In this document: positions 9,372-17,791 of the stretch, one piece after another
How positions within the stretch are numbered: the first letter of the stretch is position 1
Layout: every line of letters begins with the position of its first letter
Assembly (NCBI GenBank): GCA_022827185.1
Contig: JAJDTM010000031.1
Location: 1 to 64,000 of the forward strand
Direction of reading: 5' to 3'
DNA length: 64,000 nt
Source of the DNA: Candidatus Poribacteria bacterium
Lineage (GTDB): Bacteria; Poribacteria; WGA-4E; WGA-3G
The notes under the pieces: model-generated
Told to the model about the DNA's origin: nothing
Seen by the model: only the letters and a program-made list of their open reading frames with translations
Database searches by the model: none
Position numbers and translations under genes: made by a program

Positions 9372-9429
9372 TGTAACCTCCAATCATTAACATTGGCTTG
9401 TGACGTGTGACAGGTATTATAGGCGGGAG

Positions 9430-9436
9430 GGTTGCA
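9430..9436 (-). promoter_or_regulatory. TGCAACC motif upstream of sigma-propeller gene, candidate ECF -35 box
   Basis: On the minus strand TGCAACCCT lies 58 nt upstream of the ATG at 9371, followed about 17 nt later by TGTCAC. The paralogue at 15496 has TGCAACCTT at 55 nt. Shared sequence at nearly the same distance suggests an ECF-type, possibly self-activating promoter. A TATAAT also occurs in this interval (9416-9421) but lacks a well-placed -35 partner. Confidence 0.4.
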
Positions 9437-9573
9437 AATTCGTAATTTTTTGTTTCAAATGTCTTGGAAAGTGCTTTCAGTTCGATGATAAAAATCGAGG
9501 TGGACGCACGAAATCAATATCGAATGCGCGTGTTACTTCACAGTGAAAGTCGGCGGGGTTGAGGGGTCAATCG

Positions 9574-10995
9574 CTAAACTTCAACGCGGACAAAGGCAAG
9601 ATACGCCCCAGATAGTAGGACTATGACGAACAGCGTTAGCAACAACAGATCGACTGCCGCTGTGTTGAAATCCTTGCTGAGACTCAGCGTGTCTTCAAAT
9701 TTTGGGACTGCCTCTGGAACGACAGGCTTCTGGGACATACCTGTCCGAATACCGAAGATATGAAGGCTCTCTGGATCGGCTCTGTCGGTATCAATGATGA
9801 ATGCGCGGAATTGCCGGGCGTAAGATTGGACGTTCTCTAAGAATTGCAGATGCCGCTCGAAACCTGTTCCGGAGAAGGATTCAAACAGGTGCTGAACAAT
9901 AGTGACAGGTGAGAGACGGGTTACGGCGCGCACTTGACTCATTTGAGAAATCTGTTGTTTTAGGAGTATTGCGTGCAAGCGTTCCTGCTGCGCCGCGTCT
10001 TTGGTAACGTATTCACCTCCTAATTGTATCTTTTTAATTGCATCCTCGCGCGTGTCCTCCGGATGAAGGTAGTATTTGAACAAAAGATTATTGAGTTCAT
10101 CTTCGAGTTGTGTAGAGCGTTCCTGAAATTCATCAGAGGACATGGGCGGTGAGAAACCACCGACGATGGAGGCAAGCGTGTTTGGTGTGAACACAACAAG
10201 GACGATCCAAATTAACAGAAGGATCACAAGACTGACCGCGCTCCGTTGCACACGCGCCGACACTAATAATCCTAACGCCAGAAAAAGACACGTGTATAGA
10301 AGCGCAATAAGGAAGATAATACCTAAACGTCCCCACGCCTCAGTACTGAGATGAACACCGGTTGCGGTAGAGATTACCAACAGATTTACCAGCACCGCAA
10401 GCGCGAAAGGAATATTGATGCTTATTAATGCGCCTAAGAACTTACCAATTAGTACGGTGTGCCGTGGTACTGAATTCGCCAACATCAATCGCAGCGTGCC
10501 GCGTTCACGTTCGCCGGAGATCGCATCAAACGTGAACAACAAAGCGACGAGACTTAAGACGTAGCCGACGATAAAACCCCAATCCACCTTGGTAACATCT
10601 GGACTGATATTTCGCAAATTGGGGGTAACCGATGGATATTCCAGTATCCAGAAACTTTCAAAATCAGACCTCCCCCAGCGTCCGTAGCCGCCTAACACAT
10701 AACTCGGGAAAAAAGGTTCTCCGCCTTCCGCACAAAAGCGCAGGGAAGATGGCTTTTTGTTAAGAAGATATCCAGGACCTTGCTCCGCAAGTTTATATAA
10801 ACTTTCGTTAGCCTGAGATGTTAAGCGGTTCTGATGTTCAGCAACACCGTCACGATATTCCTGGACCCGTTCTGGGTGTTCTCGAAGGTACACAATCCCG
10901 TTGGTCAACATTAGTGCCAACAGCAAGACAGTCGTCAAAGCGAAGCGGAGACTACTCAAATTATCATAAAGTTCACGTTTTGCAATATGCCACAT
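9574..10995 (-). CDS. ABC-2 type permease, cassette copy 2, type A
   Basis: A 473-residue membrane protein, paralogue of the product at 3419 (MWHIAKREL against MIWHIAKKEI at the N-terminus). It has an N-terminal helix, a soluble segment of about 110 residues, a helix bundle opened by FTFDAISGERERGTLRLMLA, a second soluble region with the conserved DPESLHIFGIRTGMSQKPV, and a last helix near residue 455. It begins 10 bp after the stop of permease B, so the two are very probably one transcript. No ATPase is present. It resembles permeases of the NosY/ABC-2 group, but the cargo is unknown. Confidence 0.85.
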   Translation of the reverse strand: MWHIAKRELYDNLSSLRFALTTVLLLALMLTNGIVYLREHPERVQEYRDGVAEHQNRLTSQANESLYKLAEQGPGYLLNKKPSSLRFCAEGGEPFFPSYVLGGYGRWGRSDFESFWILEYPSVTPNLRNISPDVTKVDWGFIVGYVLSLVALLFTFDAISGERERGTLRLMLANSVPRHTVLIGKFLGALISINIPFALAVLVNLLVISTATGVHLSTEAWGRLGIIFLIALLYTCLFLALGLLVSARVQRSAVSLVILLLIWIVLVVFTPNTLASIVGGFSPPMSSDEFQERSTQLEDELNNLLFKYYLHPEDTREDAIKKIQLGGEYVTKDAAQQERLHAILLKQQISQMSQVRAVTRLSPVTIVQHLFESFSGTGFERHLQFLENVQSYARQFRAFIIDTDRADPESLHIFGIRTGMSQKPVVPEAVPKFEDTLSLSKDFNTAAVDLLLLTLFVIVLLSGAYLAFVRVEV

Positions 10996-11005
10996 TTTTT
11001 ATGTC

Positions 11006-12514
11006 CTACACGTCACTCTTGACGAAAATCAGGAATATTATGATGAAAAGAACGACATTAATCATGAGCAAAAGGCATACGTCTGGTAGTGCTCGTTTCG
11101 CATTTGTATCAACATCAACGCGTTGAAACGAAAACCGTGGGAGACTGTCCCAATCTGGTGTGCCTTTATCTCCAGCGAACCATTGTCGAGACTCAAAAAC
11201 CTTTGTATTGTAAAAATGGTCAACCACTTGCCGTCTGTATGCTCTCGCTGCCTCGAAAAAATCTCGTATACCTTTTAAATCAGTACCCGCCCAAGCTTGT
11301 GTTGCTGCGTCATACAGACCCACTGGCGAGAATTTCAACCAAATGCTTTCCATATTGGTGGGGTGAACCAAGATTTCCTCAAGGGCAGGCTTTCGGATGA
11401 GCCACGTTTTTTCGGCTGTGTCCGTGACTCGTGGACCGAGGAACCCATAATACTTCTGGGCGTGAGGCACTCGAGATTCAGCATCCTCCTTAAGTTGTTC
11501 CATGTCTAAAGACTTTCGATAGAAATACCTTAATGTTGATGAATTTCTATCAAAGGATCCACTGGAATACCCGCCAGTCCGCAGCAGGTCAAAGCTCGGA
11601 TTCTCTCCCGGAAAGGCATCATTCTTAAGGAACTGTTTGCGTTCTCTGTCGAATTCCTCCCAAATCTGTTTAATTTGGCTGTAAGCGGATGCAGCCCGTG
11701 CTTGTGTTGCCTCGGGACGTGGGACCACTGCAAGAATCATATTTGGATAGACCAGCACTAAGAATCCCCAGACGAACATGGACAGCATCAACGCAGTACT
11801 CGTTCGGCGGGTTGCCACTGAAATTAGCATACCGATGAAATAGAATACCGACAGATATACAACGGATACCAACACGATACCACCAATCCGTAGAAAATCA
11901 TCGGTTTTCAGAGAAATAGAAGTAGCAGTCGTCAGTAAGATTACCGCAAGGAGCAGGCTCATTAGCAATGGCACAAGTAAACAGATCATCGCACTGATAT
12001 ATTTTGCGAGGAGGATATGCCCGCGACGGACAGGGTGCGTCAAGACTAAACGTAAGGTGCCACGCTCATATTCCCCAGCAAGGGTATCGTAGGCGAAGAT
12101 TAGTGCCAGCAGGCTAAGGATAGCTTCAAAGATAAACACCACATCTATTGCAGCGAACATACCCATAAATGAATTCGTCGAACCGTGCCTACTGGCATCC
12201 CACAGCGTCGGGACATATCTGTGTGATACTGTAACCTCGTTTCCGAGCCGCTTATCGAACCCGACATTGAAAATGCTCAACGGGTTAGGCGGGCGATCGA
12301 CTTTCAATTCTCCACTGGAATAGCTTATTTTTTCCTGCAGTTGCTGCTGATGCGTTTTGAGAGCAGTGTTGTAGTCTGACAAGCGTTGCTCGTAGTCTTT
12401 AATGAGCACAAAGGTATTGGCAACGACTAGCAACAACATAATCAAGACGGCTGCCGCGAAGCGGAACGTCATGAGGTTGTCGAGGAGTTCTCGGCGGATG
12501 AGGACTGTTAACAT
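11006..12514 (-). CDS. ABC-2 type permease, cassette copy 2, type B
   Basis: A 502-residue protein, paralogue of the product at 5081. An N-terminal helix is followed by a soluble segment with PPNPLSIFNVGFDKR, then a membrane bundle with FAYDTLAGEYERGTLRLVLT, a large second soluble segment (about 270-460) and a terminal helix. It is placed between the sigma-propeller gene (171 bp upstream, with an intervening hairpin) and permease A' (10 bp downstream). The strict B-then-A order in both cassettes suggests a heterodimeric membrane complex. Confidence 0.85.
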   Translation of the reverse strand: MLTVLIRRELLDNLMTFRFAAAVLIMLLLVVANTFVLIKDYEQRLSDYNTALKTHQQQLQEKISYSSGELKVDRPPNPLSIFNVGFDKRLGNEVTVSHRYVPTLWDASRHGSTNSFMGMFAAIDVVFIFEAILSLLALIFAYDTLAGEYERGTLRLVLTHPVRRGHILLAKYISAMICLLVPLLMSLLLAVILLTTATSISLKTDDFLRIGGIVLVSVVYLSVFYFIGMLISVATRRTSTALMLSMFVWGFLVLVYPNMILAVVPRPEATQARAASAYSQIKQIWEEFDRERKQFLKNDAFPGENPSFDLLRTGGYSSGSFDRNSSTLRYFYRKSLDMEQLKEDAESRVPHAQKYYGFLGPRVTDTAEKTWLIRKPALEEILVHPTNMESIWLKFSPVGLYDAATQAWAGTDLKGIRDFFEAARAYRRQVVDHFYNTKVFESRQWFAGDKGTPDWDSLPRFSFQRVDVDTNAKRALPDVCLLLMINVVLFIIIFLIFVKSDV

Positions 12515-12546
12515 TAATCATACCTCAATGCACATGCAACGGAATT

Positions 12547-12601
12547 GTAGCGCGAACTTTTAGTTTGCGCACTATGGATACAAACTAAAAGTTTGTGCTA
12601 C
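12547..12601. repeat. Long imperfect hairpin between sigma-propeller' and permease B'
   Basis: GTAGCGCGAACTTTTAGTTTG pairs with CAAACTAAAAGTTTGTGCTAC over about 21 bp around a roughly 13-nt loop. No T-tract follows in the direction of transcription, so it may attenuate or process the cassette mRNA, or it may be a non-autonomous repeat. The equivalent 52-bp gap in copy 1 lacks it. Confidence 0.75.
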
Positions 12602-12685
12602 AGTTTAAATTTGATGAATTACGTCCACCGATATGCATTTCGTTCTTCCATTACTTTAGATGGCATCTGCTATAAGCGTGTACGT

Positions 12686-15496
12686 CTACTGATTGGCACG
12701 TTCCAAACGAAGCACACCACGATGTTCGGTGCCGACGTAAAAGGCATCTCCATCAACAACAAGAGAAGTTATCGCATCCGGAATTTCAGGCATAATTTGT
12801 TCCCAAGTCCCTGTTTCTTTTTCTAAGTGATAGATACCGTCATCATTCGCGCCATAAATAGTCTCCTCCGCTGTTGCTAACGCCTTAATGATGATGCTTT
12901 CTCCCGCTTTATCGGTGATTGCATTCCAGACAACACCATCTATTGAATTGAAAACGCCTCTGTCGGTTGCAACATGAACCGTTGCGTCGGCAAAGACAAT
13001 TTGGTTGAAGCGTTCAATAGATAGCGGCAGATTTGATGTAAGGTCGTTCCAAGTATCACCATCATCAAGCGATTGAAAGAGTTGCCCATCCCGCTTACCG
13101 ACATAGACGGTTTCTCCTGAAACAGCAATTTTAAAACGTTGTGCCATGTTTTCACGTGTGAGTTCACAAGTTTCTTGGACCCCTGTATCCGACCATCTTG
13201 TGTCACCCAGTTTCCATCGGAAGAGTTTATAGTTGTACTCCATGTAGTACGTTTCCCCACTCACCGCGAAGTTGCCGTATAAACCTTCCAACATCAATGC
13301 GTAAGCCAACTGGCGATCGCCTTGTTTTTGACCCAATAGTTTTAAAAAGCATTCTGCACCAAATTTCGGATGCTCGCGTATTATCTGCGTTGATAAAGGC
13401 TCAACATTAGTGTCTGGATCATCCGTAGAGTGGGTAAAGGTAATTTGTCCCTCTTGTTTCGGTAACCGATAAGAATCAAAGGGGAGTGTCATTCCGCCGA
13501 ACACGGTCGACATGAGCCTTCCTGAATCTCGCGGAGGCGGTGTCATTCCCTCTTGAAAAATATAACCCTCTACAGGAAATAAGCAATTTTTATCCGGTAC
13601 TAAATGGTAATAAGCCGTCTCACAATTACGTCGAATTCCCTTTGCATACAGAACACCGTCGACTTCGTAAATCTGCACAATTAGCGGCGTGTCTTCCCTG
13701 TCTTTGAGTTTCGCATTGAACTTTGGCACCGTAAGTATATACCTTGGTCGTAGGATGTCAACAGCAGTCCACGAACTCCCTGCGTCTGTTGATTTGACGA
13801 CACTTCCAACAACCGTGGCGTACAGCACCTTAGATGCTTTTGAATTTGGACGCGTCTCTACACCGATTAAGTTATCCACCCGGCACTCAAACTTTGTATT
13901 GAATCGGTGCCAAGTTTCACCGCCATCCCTTGATCGATGGATGCCAGTGATGCCACCGGTATAAAAGGTGTTTTCGTCTAAAGCGACAGCAGCCCCTACA
14001 CTAAACTGCATCTGTGTAATACCGGAAGCATCTGTGGAGCTCCAAATGTCTCCACAGTCCGTTGAGCGCGCCAGAACGCCTTCCTCACCGCCTATCAGTA
14101 AGACAGTTTTTCCAGAGGCGACCAGTTTAATCCGCGGTAACGTTTTCTGCATTAGATCCCGGGCATCCGTAGGCGTTATATCCGCCCAAGAATCCCCACC
14201 ATCGGTTGATCGGAAGACCCACCACGAATCCTTACGCATGTCACACAACTTATGGTAATTTTCGTCTGGCGTTCCGTCACCTTCCATGATATTTACTTCT
14301 ACGGCGACATAGATATTGTCTTCAGCCACCGCTAAACAATTCACGACCACAGTATTGTCCACCGGCAACTGTAGATGTTCCCAAGAGCCTGTCTTGAAAC
14401 GATAGACTCCCAGAGAGGTTCCGGCAAACAGCGTGTCTCCGCTCAACTGTAATGTATAAATTCCCGATTTCTTTGTGAAGCGGCTGTCTAAACCGTCATT
14501 CATATTTTTCCACGATTTTCCAGCGTCATCAGATCGGAAAATACCCTCATTAAGGGTAACGTAAAAAGCCTCTTCCGTAATCAGCAATTCCCTCACGTGT
14601 CCTTGCGGGCAAGGCCCGATAGCATTCCAAGTTTTGCCATCATCCGTTGAGGCAAACAACGTATCAGATGGAATTATATAGAGCGTGCCATCGTGTTCAG
14701 CAATAGGAATATCGCCTGCGGTCTCTTGACGCAAAAATTCCTCGTTAACAAGCTGCCATTCATTTTCATCCGCTGGCAATTTGTAAATGTTCTCATAACC
14801 TGTCACTGCATAAAGCGTCTTATCCGATGTTTTCGTCAGCGTGCCTACTGGCACCGCTACACCGGGTTCATTCATCTGGATCCACTCTATGATATTCGCC
14901 GTAAGATTGTCTGGAAGTTCAAAACCGCCTAATGTTTTGCGAACCATCAATTCTTCCTCCCTTAATCGTTTCCTTGCCCGATGTAGTCTGCTCTTAATCG
15001 TATTCAAGGGTACATCCAAAAACTTGCCAATCTCTTCACAAGGCATATCACCAAGATAGTGAAGGGTTATTACAGTCTGTTCATTCTCAGACAGTTTGTT
15101 GAGCAGGTGCTGTACAACCGCATGCCGTGTTTCATTCGCAATAGCGTCGCGCTGTTTCTCAAGATATTGGTTATAAGAAACGCTTTCCATCTCCGCTTCA
15201 GGCATGGTATCAAGAGATTCAATCGGTTGCTGCGTTTTTCGTAAACACGCTAAACAGCAATTCTTGACAATTGCATGTAGCCATGCGGCGAAACGATTCG
15301 GGTCTCTGAGTGTCCAAAGTTGTTGGTAAACCTTAAGAAAGGTATCCTGCGTAATCTCTTCGGCGAGATGGAAATCGCCTAACTGCCGCCATGCAAACGC
15401 GTGTATCTGCTTTTGATACTTTTTTACCAACGCCGTAAACGCGTTTTGATCGCCATCGAGAACCTGTTGAATTAAGGTAACATCATTACTTTGCAT
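12686..15496 (-). CDS. ECF sigma factor fused to an Asp-box beta-propeller, cassette copy 2
   Basis: The start at 15496 follows GAGGAGG at 5-6 nt and yields 936 residues. The order matches copy 1: sigma region 2 (NAFTALVKKYQKQIHAFAW, EEITQDTFLKVY), sigma region 4 (MPCEEIGKFLDVPLNTIKSRL), a linker, then a propeller with Asp boxes STDDGKTW, SDDAGKSW, STDGGDSW, SRDGGETW, STDAGSSW and SLDDGDTW. The last roughly 150 residues are almost the same as in copy 1, down to the DNA, while the middle of the propeller has drifted and holds insertions. No anti-sigma gene is adjacent, so regulation may be through the attached propeller. First gene of the second cassette. Confidence 0.85.
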   Translation of the reverse strand: MQSNDVTLIQQVLDGDQNAFTALVKKYQKQIHAFAWRQLGDFHLAEEITQDTFLKVYQQLWTLRDPNRFAAWLHAIVKNCCLACLRKTQQPIESLDTMPEAEMESVSYNQYLEKQRDAIANETRHAVVQHLLNKLSENEQTVITLHYLGDMPCEEIGKFLDVPLNTIKSRLHRARKRLREEELMVRKTLGGFELPDNLTANIIEWIQMNEPGVAVPVGTLTKTSDKTLYAVTGYENIYKLPADENEWQLVNEEFLRQETAGDIPIAEHDGTLYIIPSDTLFASTDDGKTWNAIGPCPQGHVRELLITEEAFYVTLNEGIFRSDDAGKSWKNMNDGLDSRFTKKSGIYTLQLSGDTLFAGTSLGVYRFKTGSWEHLQLPVDNTVVVNCLAVAEDNIYVAVEVNIMEGDGTPDENYHKLCDMRKDSWWVFRSTDGGDSWADITPTDARDLMQKTLPRIKLVASGKTVLLIGGEEGVLARSTDCGDIWSSTDASGITQMQFSVGAAVALDENTFYTGGITGIHRSRDGGETWHRFNTKFECRVDNLIGVETRPNSKASKVLYATVVGSVVKSTDAGSSWTAVDILRPRYILTVPKFNAKLKDREDTPLIVQIYEVDGVLYAKGIRRNCETAYYHLVPDKNCLFPVEGYIFQEGMTPPPRDSGRLMSTVFGGMTLPFDSYRLPKQEGQITFTHSTDDPDTNVEPLSTQIIREHPKFGAECFLKLLGQKQGDRQLAYALMLEGLYGNFAVSGETYYMEYNYKLFRWKLGDTRWSDTGVQETCELTRENMAQRFKIAVSGETVYVGKRDGQLFQSLDDGDTWNDLTSNLPLSIERFNQIVFADATVHVATDRGVFNSIDGVVWNAITDKAGESIIIKALATAEETIYGANDDGIYHLEKETGTWEQIMPEIPDAITSLVVDGDAFYVGTEHRGVLRLERANQ

Positions 15497-15551
15497 AAGT
15501 GCCTCCTCATGGAATTCCCTTATGATATAAGGATACATTCAAGAAGGAAAA

Positions 15552-15558
15552 GGTTGCA
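15552..15558 (-). promoter_or_regulatory. TGCAACC motif upstream of second sigma-propeller gene
   Basis: Minus-strand TGCAACCTT lies 55 nt before the ATG at 15496, matching the 58-nt position in the paralogue. GTATCC occurs about 15 nt downstream of it as a possible -10. The surrounding bases differ between the two genes, so the shared motif is not simply due to overall identity. Confidence 0.4.
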
Positions 15559-15627
15559 TAACAGACATTTTTTTTCAAAAAAAGCAGTTAACTTATGGAA
15601 TTTTCTTTGAAAAATGTGTGCTTAAAA

Positions 15628-15652
15628 GTAGTAGGCACGCGCCGCGTGCCGT
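15628..15652. repeat. GTAGTAGGCACGC...GCGTGCCGT palindrome
   Basis: GGCACGCG and CGCGTGCC form the arms. The same family occurs as a 40-bp tandem pair at 39906-39985. Here it lies between the sigma-propeller start and the convergently placed end of mobA, in about 200 bp without genes. Confidence 0.7.
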
Positions 15653-15699
15653 CAACAAACTGAAGAGGTATAATGAACTGTGCGTCTACAAGTAGAGGT

Positions 15700-16383
15700 T
15701 TAATTATTTCCGTGTTCCACCATAATCCGTGCTTTTTCAAAATCTTCTGGTGTGTTAACGTTGAAAAATGAATGACCTTCAGAATCATAGGTTTTCCAAA
15801 TTTCTGGTGCGAGGGTAAGGATATTCGCACGTTCTTGTAGCGCATGAACGCGCAACTCAGATTCTTGTAGCATCAGTTCAATAATAGGTAAACAACGTTT
15901 GGAATAGGCGGCACACAACGTTTGGAGAGTCATCGGTGCGTCCTTGTTGTCAGAAGGAAGTGCTTTGTAGGTATAGGGCATCACGGCATCATATTCATCC
16001 AAAACCGAGACAAGATAGGTGAGCAAATTTGGCACTAAAAACGGACTATCGCAGGCAACACAGAGGACAACACCATGCGAAGCGTGCGTCAAACCCGTAT
16101 AGATGCCTCCCAACGCGCCAGCGGCTGGAATCATATCCGTATACATCGGTAAACCGAGGTGTGCATATTCAGCAGGGGCATTGGTAATAAGCAAGAGTTC
16201 GTCAGTAACGCGGCGCATGTGACGGATAACGTGTTCAATGAGCGAAGCCTCGCCGAGTGGAAGCAACGCCTTATTCTGTCCCATTCTCCGACTCTTACCA
16301 CCAGCAAGGATAATGCCTGTGACCGGAACCGACTTTTGTAGGGGCGAGGTCACCTCGTCCCTACGCTGCACGTTCAATGACAT
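15700..16383 (-). CDS. mobA: Molybdenum cofactor guanylyltransferase MobA
   Basis: The product carries the MobA nucleotide-binding signature GIILAGGKSRRMGQNKALLPLGE near the N-terminus, then PAAGALGGIYTGL and VVLCVACDSPFLVP (metal-binding Asp), and ends with FFNVNTPEDFEKA. MobA transfers GMP to molybdopterin to form the guanine dinucleotide cofactor. The ATG at 16383 lies inside the end of the M28 peptidase gene (stop at 16361), giving a 23-bp overlap and 228 codons. The N-terminal residues RRDEVTSPLQ are encoded by a dispersed palindrome (16338-16364), so the first 20 or so residues may be unconserved or the true start may be internal. Confidence 0.88.
   Translation of the reverse strand: MSLNVQRRDEVTSPLQKSVPVTGIILAGGKSRRMGQNKALLPLGEASLIEHVIRHMRRVTDELLLITNAPAEYAHLGLPMYTDMIPAAGALGGIYTGLTHASHGVVLCVACDSPFLVPNLLTYLVSVLDEYDAVMPYTYKALPSDNKDAPMTLQTLCAAYSKRCLPIIELMLQESELRVHALQERANILTLAPEIWKTYDSEGHSFFNVNTPEDFEKARIMVEHGNN
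16338..16364. repeat. GTAGGGGCGAGG palindrome inside the mobA N-terminus and at the M28 peptidase stop
   Basis: Copy of the 2277 element with one mismatch between the arms. On the minus strand its first bases provide the TAG stop of the peptidase gene (16361-16363), and the rest is read through as mobA residues in another frame. Confidence 0.8.
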
Positions 16384-17527
16384 CGACAATTAACTCACCT
16401 ACCTGTTGCAGACTTTCCTCATTGAGCAGTTCGCTCCGATCCTGTTTCGAGTGAATCTTTAAGGCGACACCGCCAACCGCTCCCGCTGTTACGGTAAGCA
16501 CTTCAAACCCGTGGCTCGCAATCGGAATGCTATCCAATCCGACACCGATCGGCAGATAACGATCCGAAACCCGGACACCGAGCAACTCGCCCGATACCTG
16601 AAACAGGTCTGATAGTGCCCTTGTCGTGCGGGTTGGTGGAATCCCGTAGCGCGTAACGAGGTTAACGCCGTCCCCGACGCCGAGTCCATCTAAATTGATA
16701 ACGTAGGTATTTTCTCGGCCATACGCATCGGCATGTGCTTGGACATAGCGCAATGCGCCGCACATGCCGTACTCTTCCGCACCAGTGGCGAGGAACGTTA
16801 TAGGTATTTTCTCGTCGCGCGCCATCACGACGCGTGCCACTTCAAGCATAACACCGACACCGGACGCGTTATCGAACCCGCCAGGCGAATGGTTCCGCGT
16901 GAAATTAATCTGTAAAAGCAACAGGCAGAGACTCGTGATTCCAGCAATACCCCAGACGATGTAATGTGGCAACCAAAAGAGGGTAAAGCACTTAATGAAC
17001 ATTAGCGTTGTCAGAACGAGAAGTCCAGTAATTGCGATACCGTAAGATATTGCCCGGACAGCAATCGGCAGGACTTGTGATTTGGAGTCGTAATGTGCAA
17101 CGAATAAAAAAGCAGGGGTATTACTGTCTGGTTTCGCGCCGTTCTTTGCGATAATGTTCTCTGTCTGATACCTCCTACCGACATCATACAACCCTTCAAG
17201 TCGCTTTTGCCACTGCGTAAAGAACAGCGCGGTAGCAAGGCTCAGTAGGCAAGCGAGGCATAGAAGTACCGGAAATTGTTCACCGAACCACGGCACAAAC
17301 AGAACGACTGGCACGAAAAGTGCCGAGAGAATGCGCGGCAAGACTTCAGCGGGGAATTTTGTAAATAAGAACGGTTCCGATGAAACATCCAGTCCTAACG
17401 CAGTCAATTGCTCGACGATATACTCCTGTGCCTCAGCCTCACCCACGCTGCCCACCAACCTCGGAAAAGCGAGTTGTGTGATGTGATGATACGCACACTT
17501 TGCGTCATAGTTGTGGTCTGTATGCAT
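16361..17527 (-). CDS. M28-family zinc peptidase with membrane helices
   Basis: A 388-residue protein. The M28 metal ligands are visible: H145 and D147 (VAHYDSK), D219 (PGGFDNASG), E251/E252 (GAEEYG), D280 (NLDGLG) and H359 (KIHSKQD), so the di-zinc site looks intact. Hydrophobic helices at about 65-80, 86-104, 153-178 and 186-207 are inserted around the first metal motif, making this a membrane-bound exopeptidase rather than a soluble one. Likely role is trimming peptides at the membrane. It overlaps mobA, so the two may be co-transcribed, but no metabolic link is obvious. Confidence 0.87.
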   Translation of the reverse strand: MHTDHNYDAKCAYHHITQLAFPRLVGSVGEAEAQEYIVEQLTALGLDVSSEPFLFTKFPAEVLPRILSALFVPVVLFVPWFGEQFPVLLCLACLLSLATALFFTQWQKRLEGLYDVGRRYQTENIIAKNGAKPDSNTPAFLFVAHYDSKSQVLPIAVRAISYGIAITGLLVLTTLMFIKCFTLFWLPHYIVWGIAGITSLCLLLLQINFTRNHSPGGFDNASGVGVMLEVARVVMARDEKIPITFLATGAEEYGMCGALRYVQAHADAYGRENTYVINLDGLGVGDGVNLVTRYGIPPTRTTRALSDLFQVSGELLGVRVSDRYLPIGVGLDSIPIASHGFEVLTVTAGAVGGVALKIHSKQDRSELLNEESLQQVGELIVDVIERAA

Positions 17528-17791
17528 AACGGAACTTCTTCTATCTCTTACTATAGTTTGGACAATTTTCTGTAGAATAGGCTGTTAGCCTGTTCACCCT
17601 GTAGAATAACTCAACTTGCTATTAACGAATTCTATGCGTTTGAAAAACCCTTTTCAGCATGCTCTTCACCCCAGAGGGGTGAAATATCTATAGAAAATAG
17701 CGTATTCAAACCCTCGCACTCCAGCGGAGTGCTATGTAAGGCGCACCTTGGATGTAAATGTGATCTTTTGCGAGTTATGCCGCAAGGTAAA
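17528..17791. other. Gene-free interval with small palindromes
   Basis: It holds the hairpin AGGCT-GTT-AGCCT (17579-17591) next to TGTAGAATA, which is the inverse of the element at 62097-62117, and two further short palindromes, CACCCCAGAGGGGTG (about 17668) and CACTCCAGCGGAGTG (about 17718). No ORF or clear promoter seen. Confidence 0.6.

Noticed and set aside
9416..9421. TATAAT upstream of the first sigma-propeller gene as a sigma-70 promoter
   Set aside because: No -35 hexamer at 16-18 nt; TTGCAA is only 10 nt away. Kept as part of the ECF-like promoter region only.
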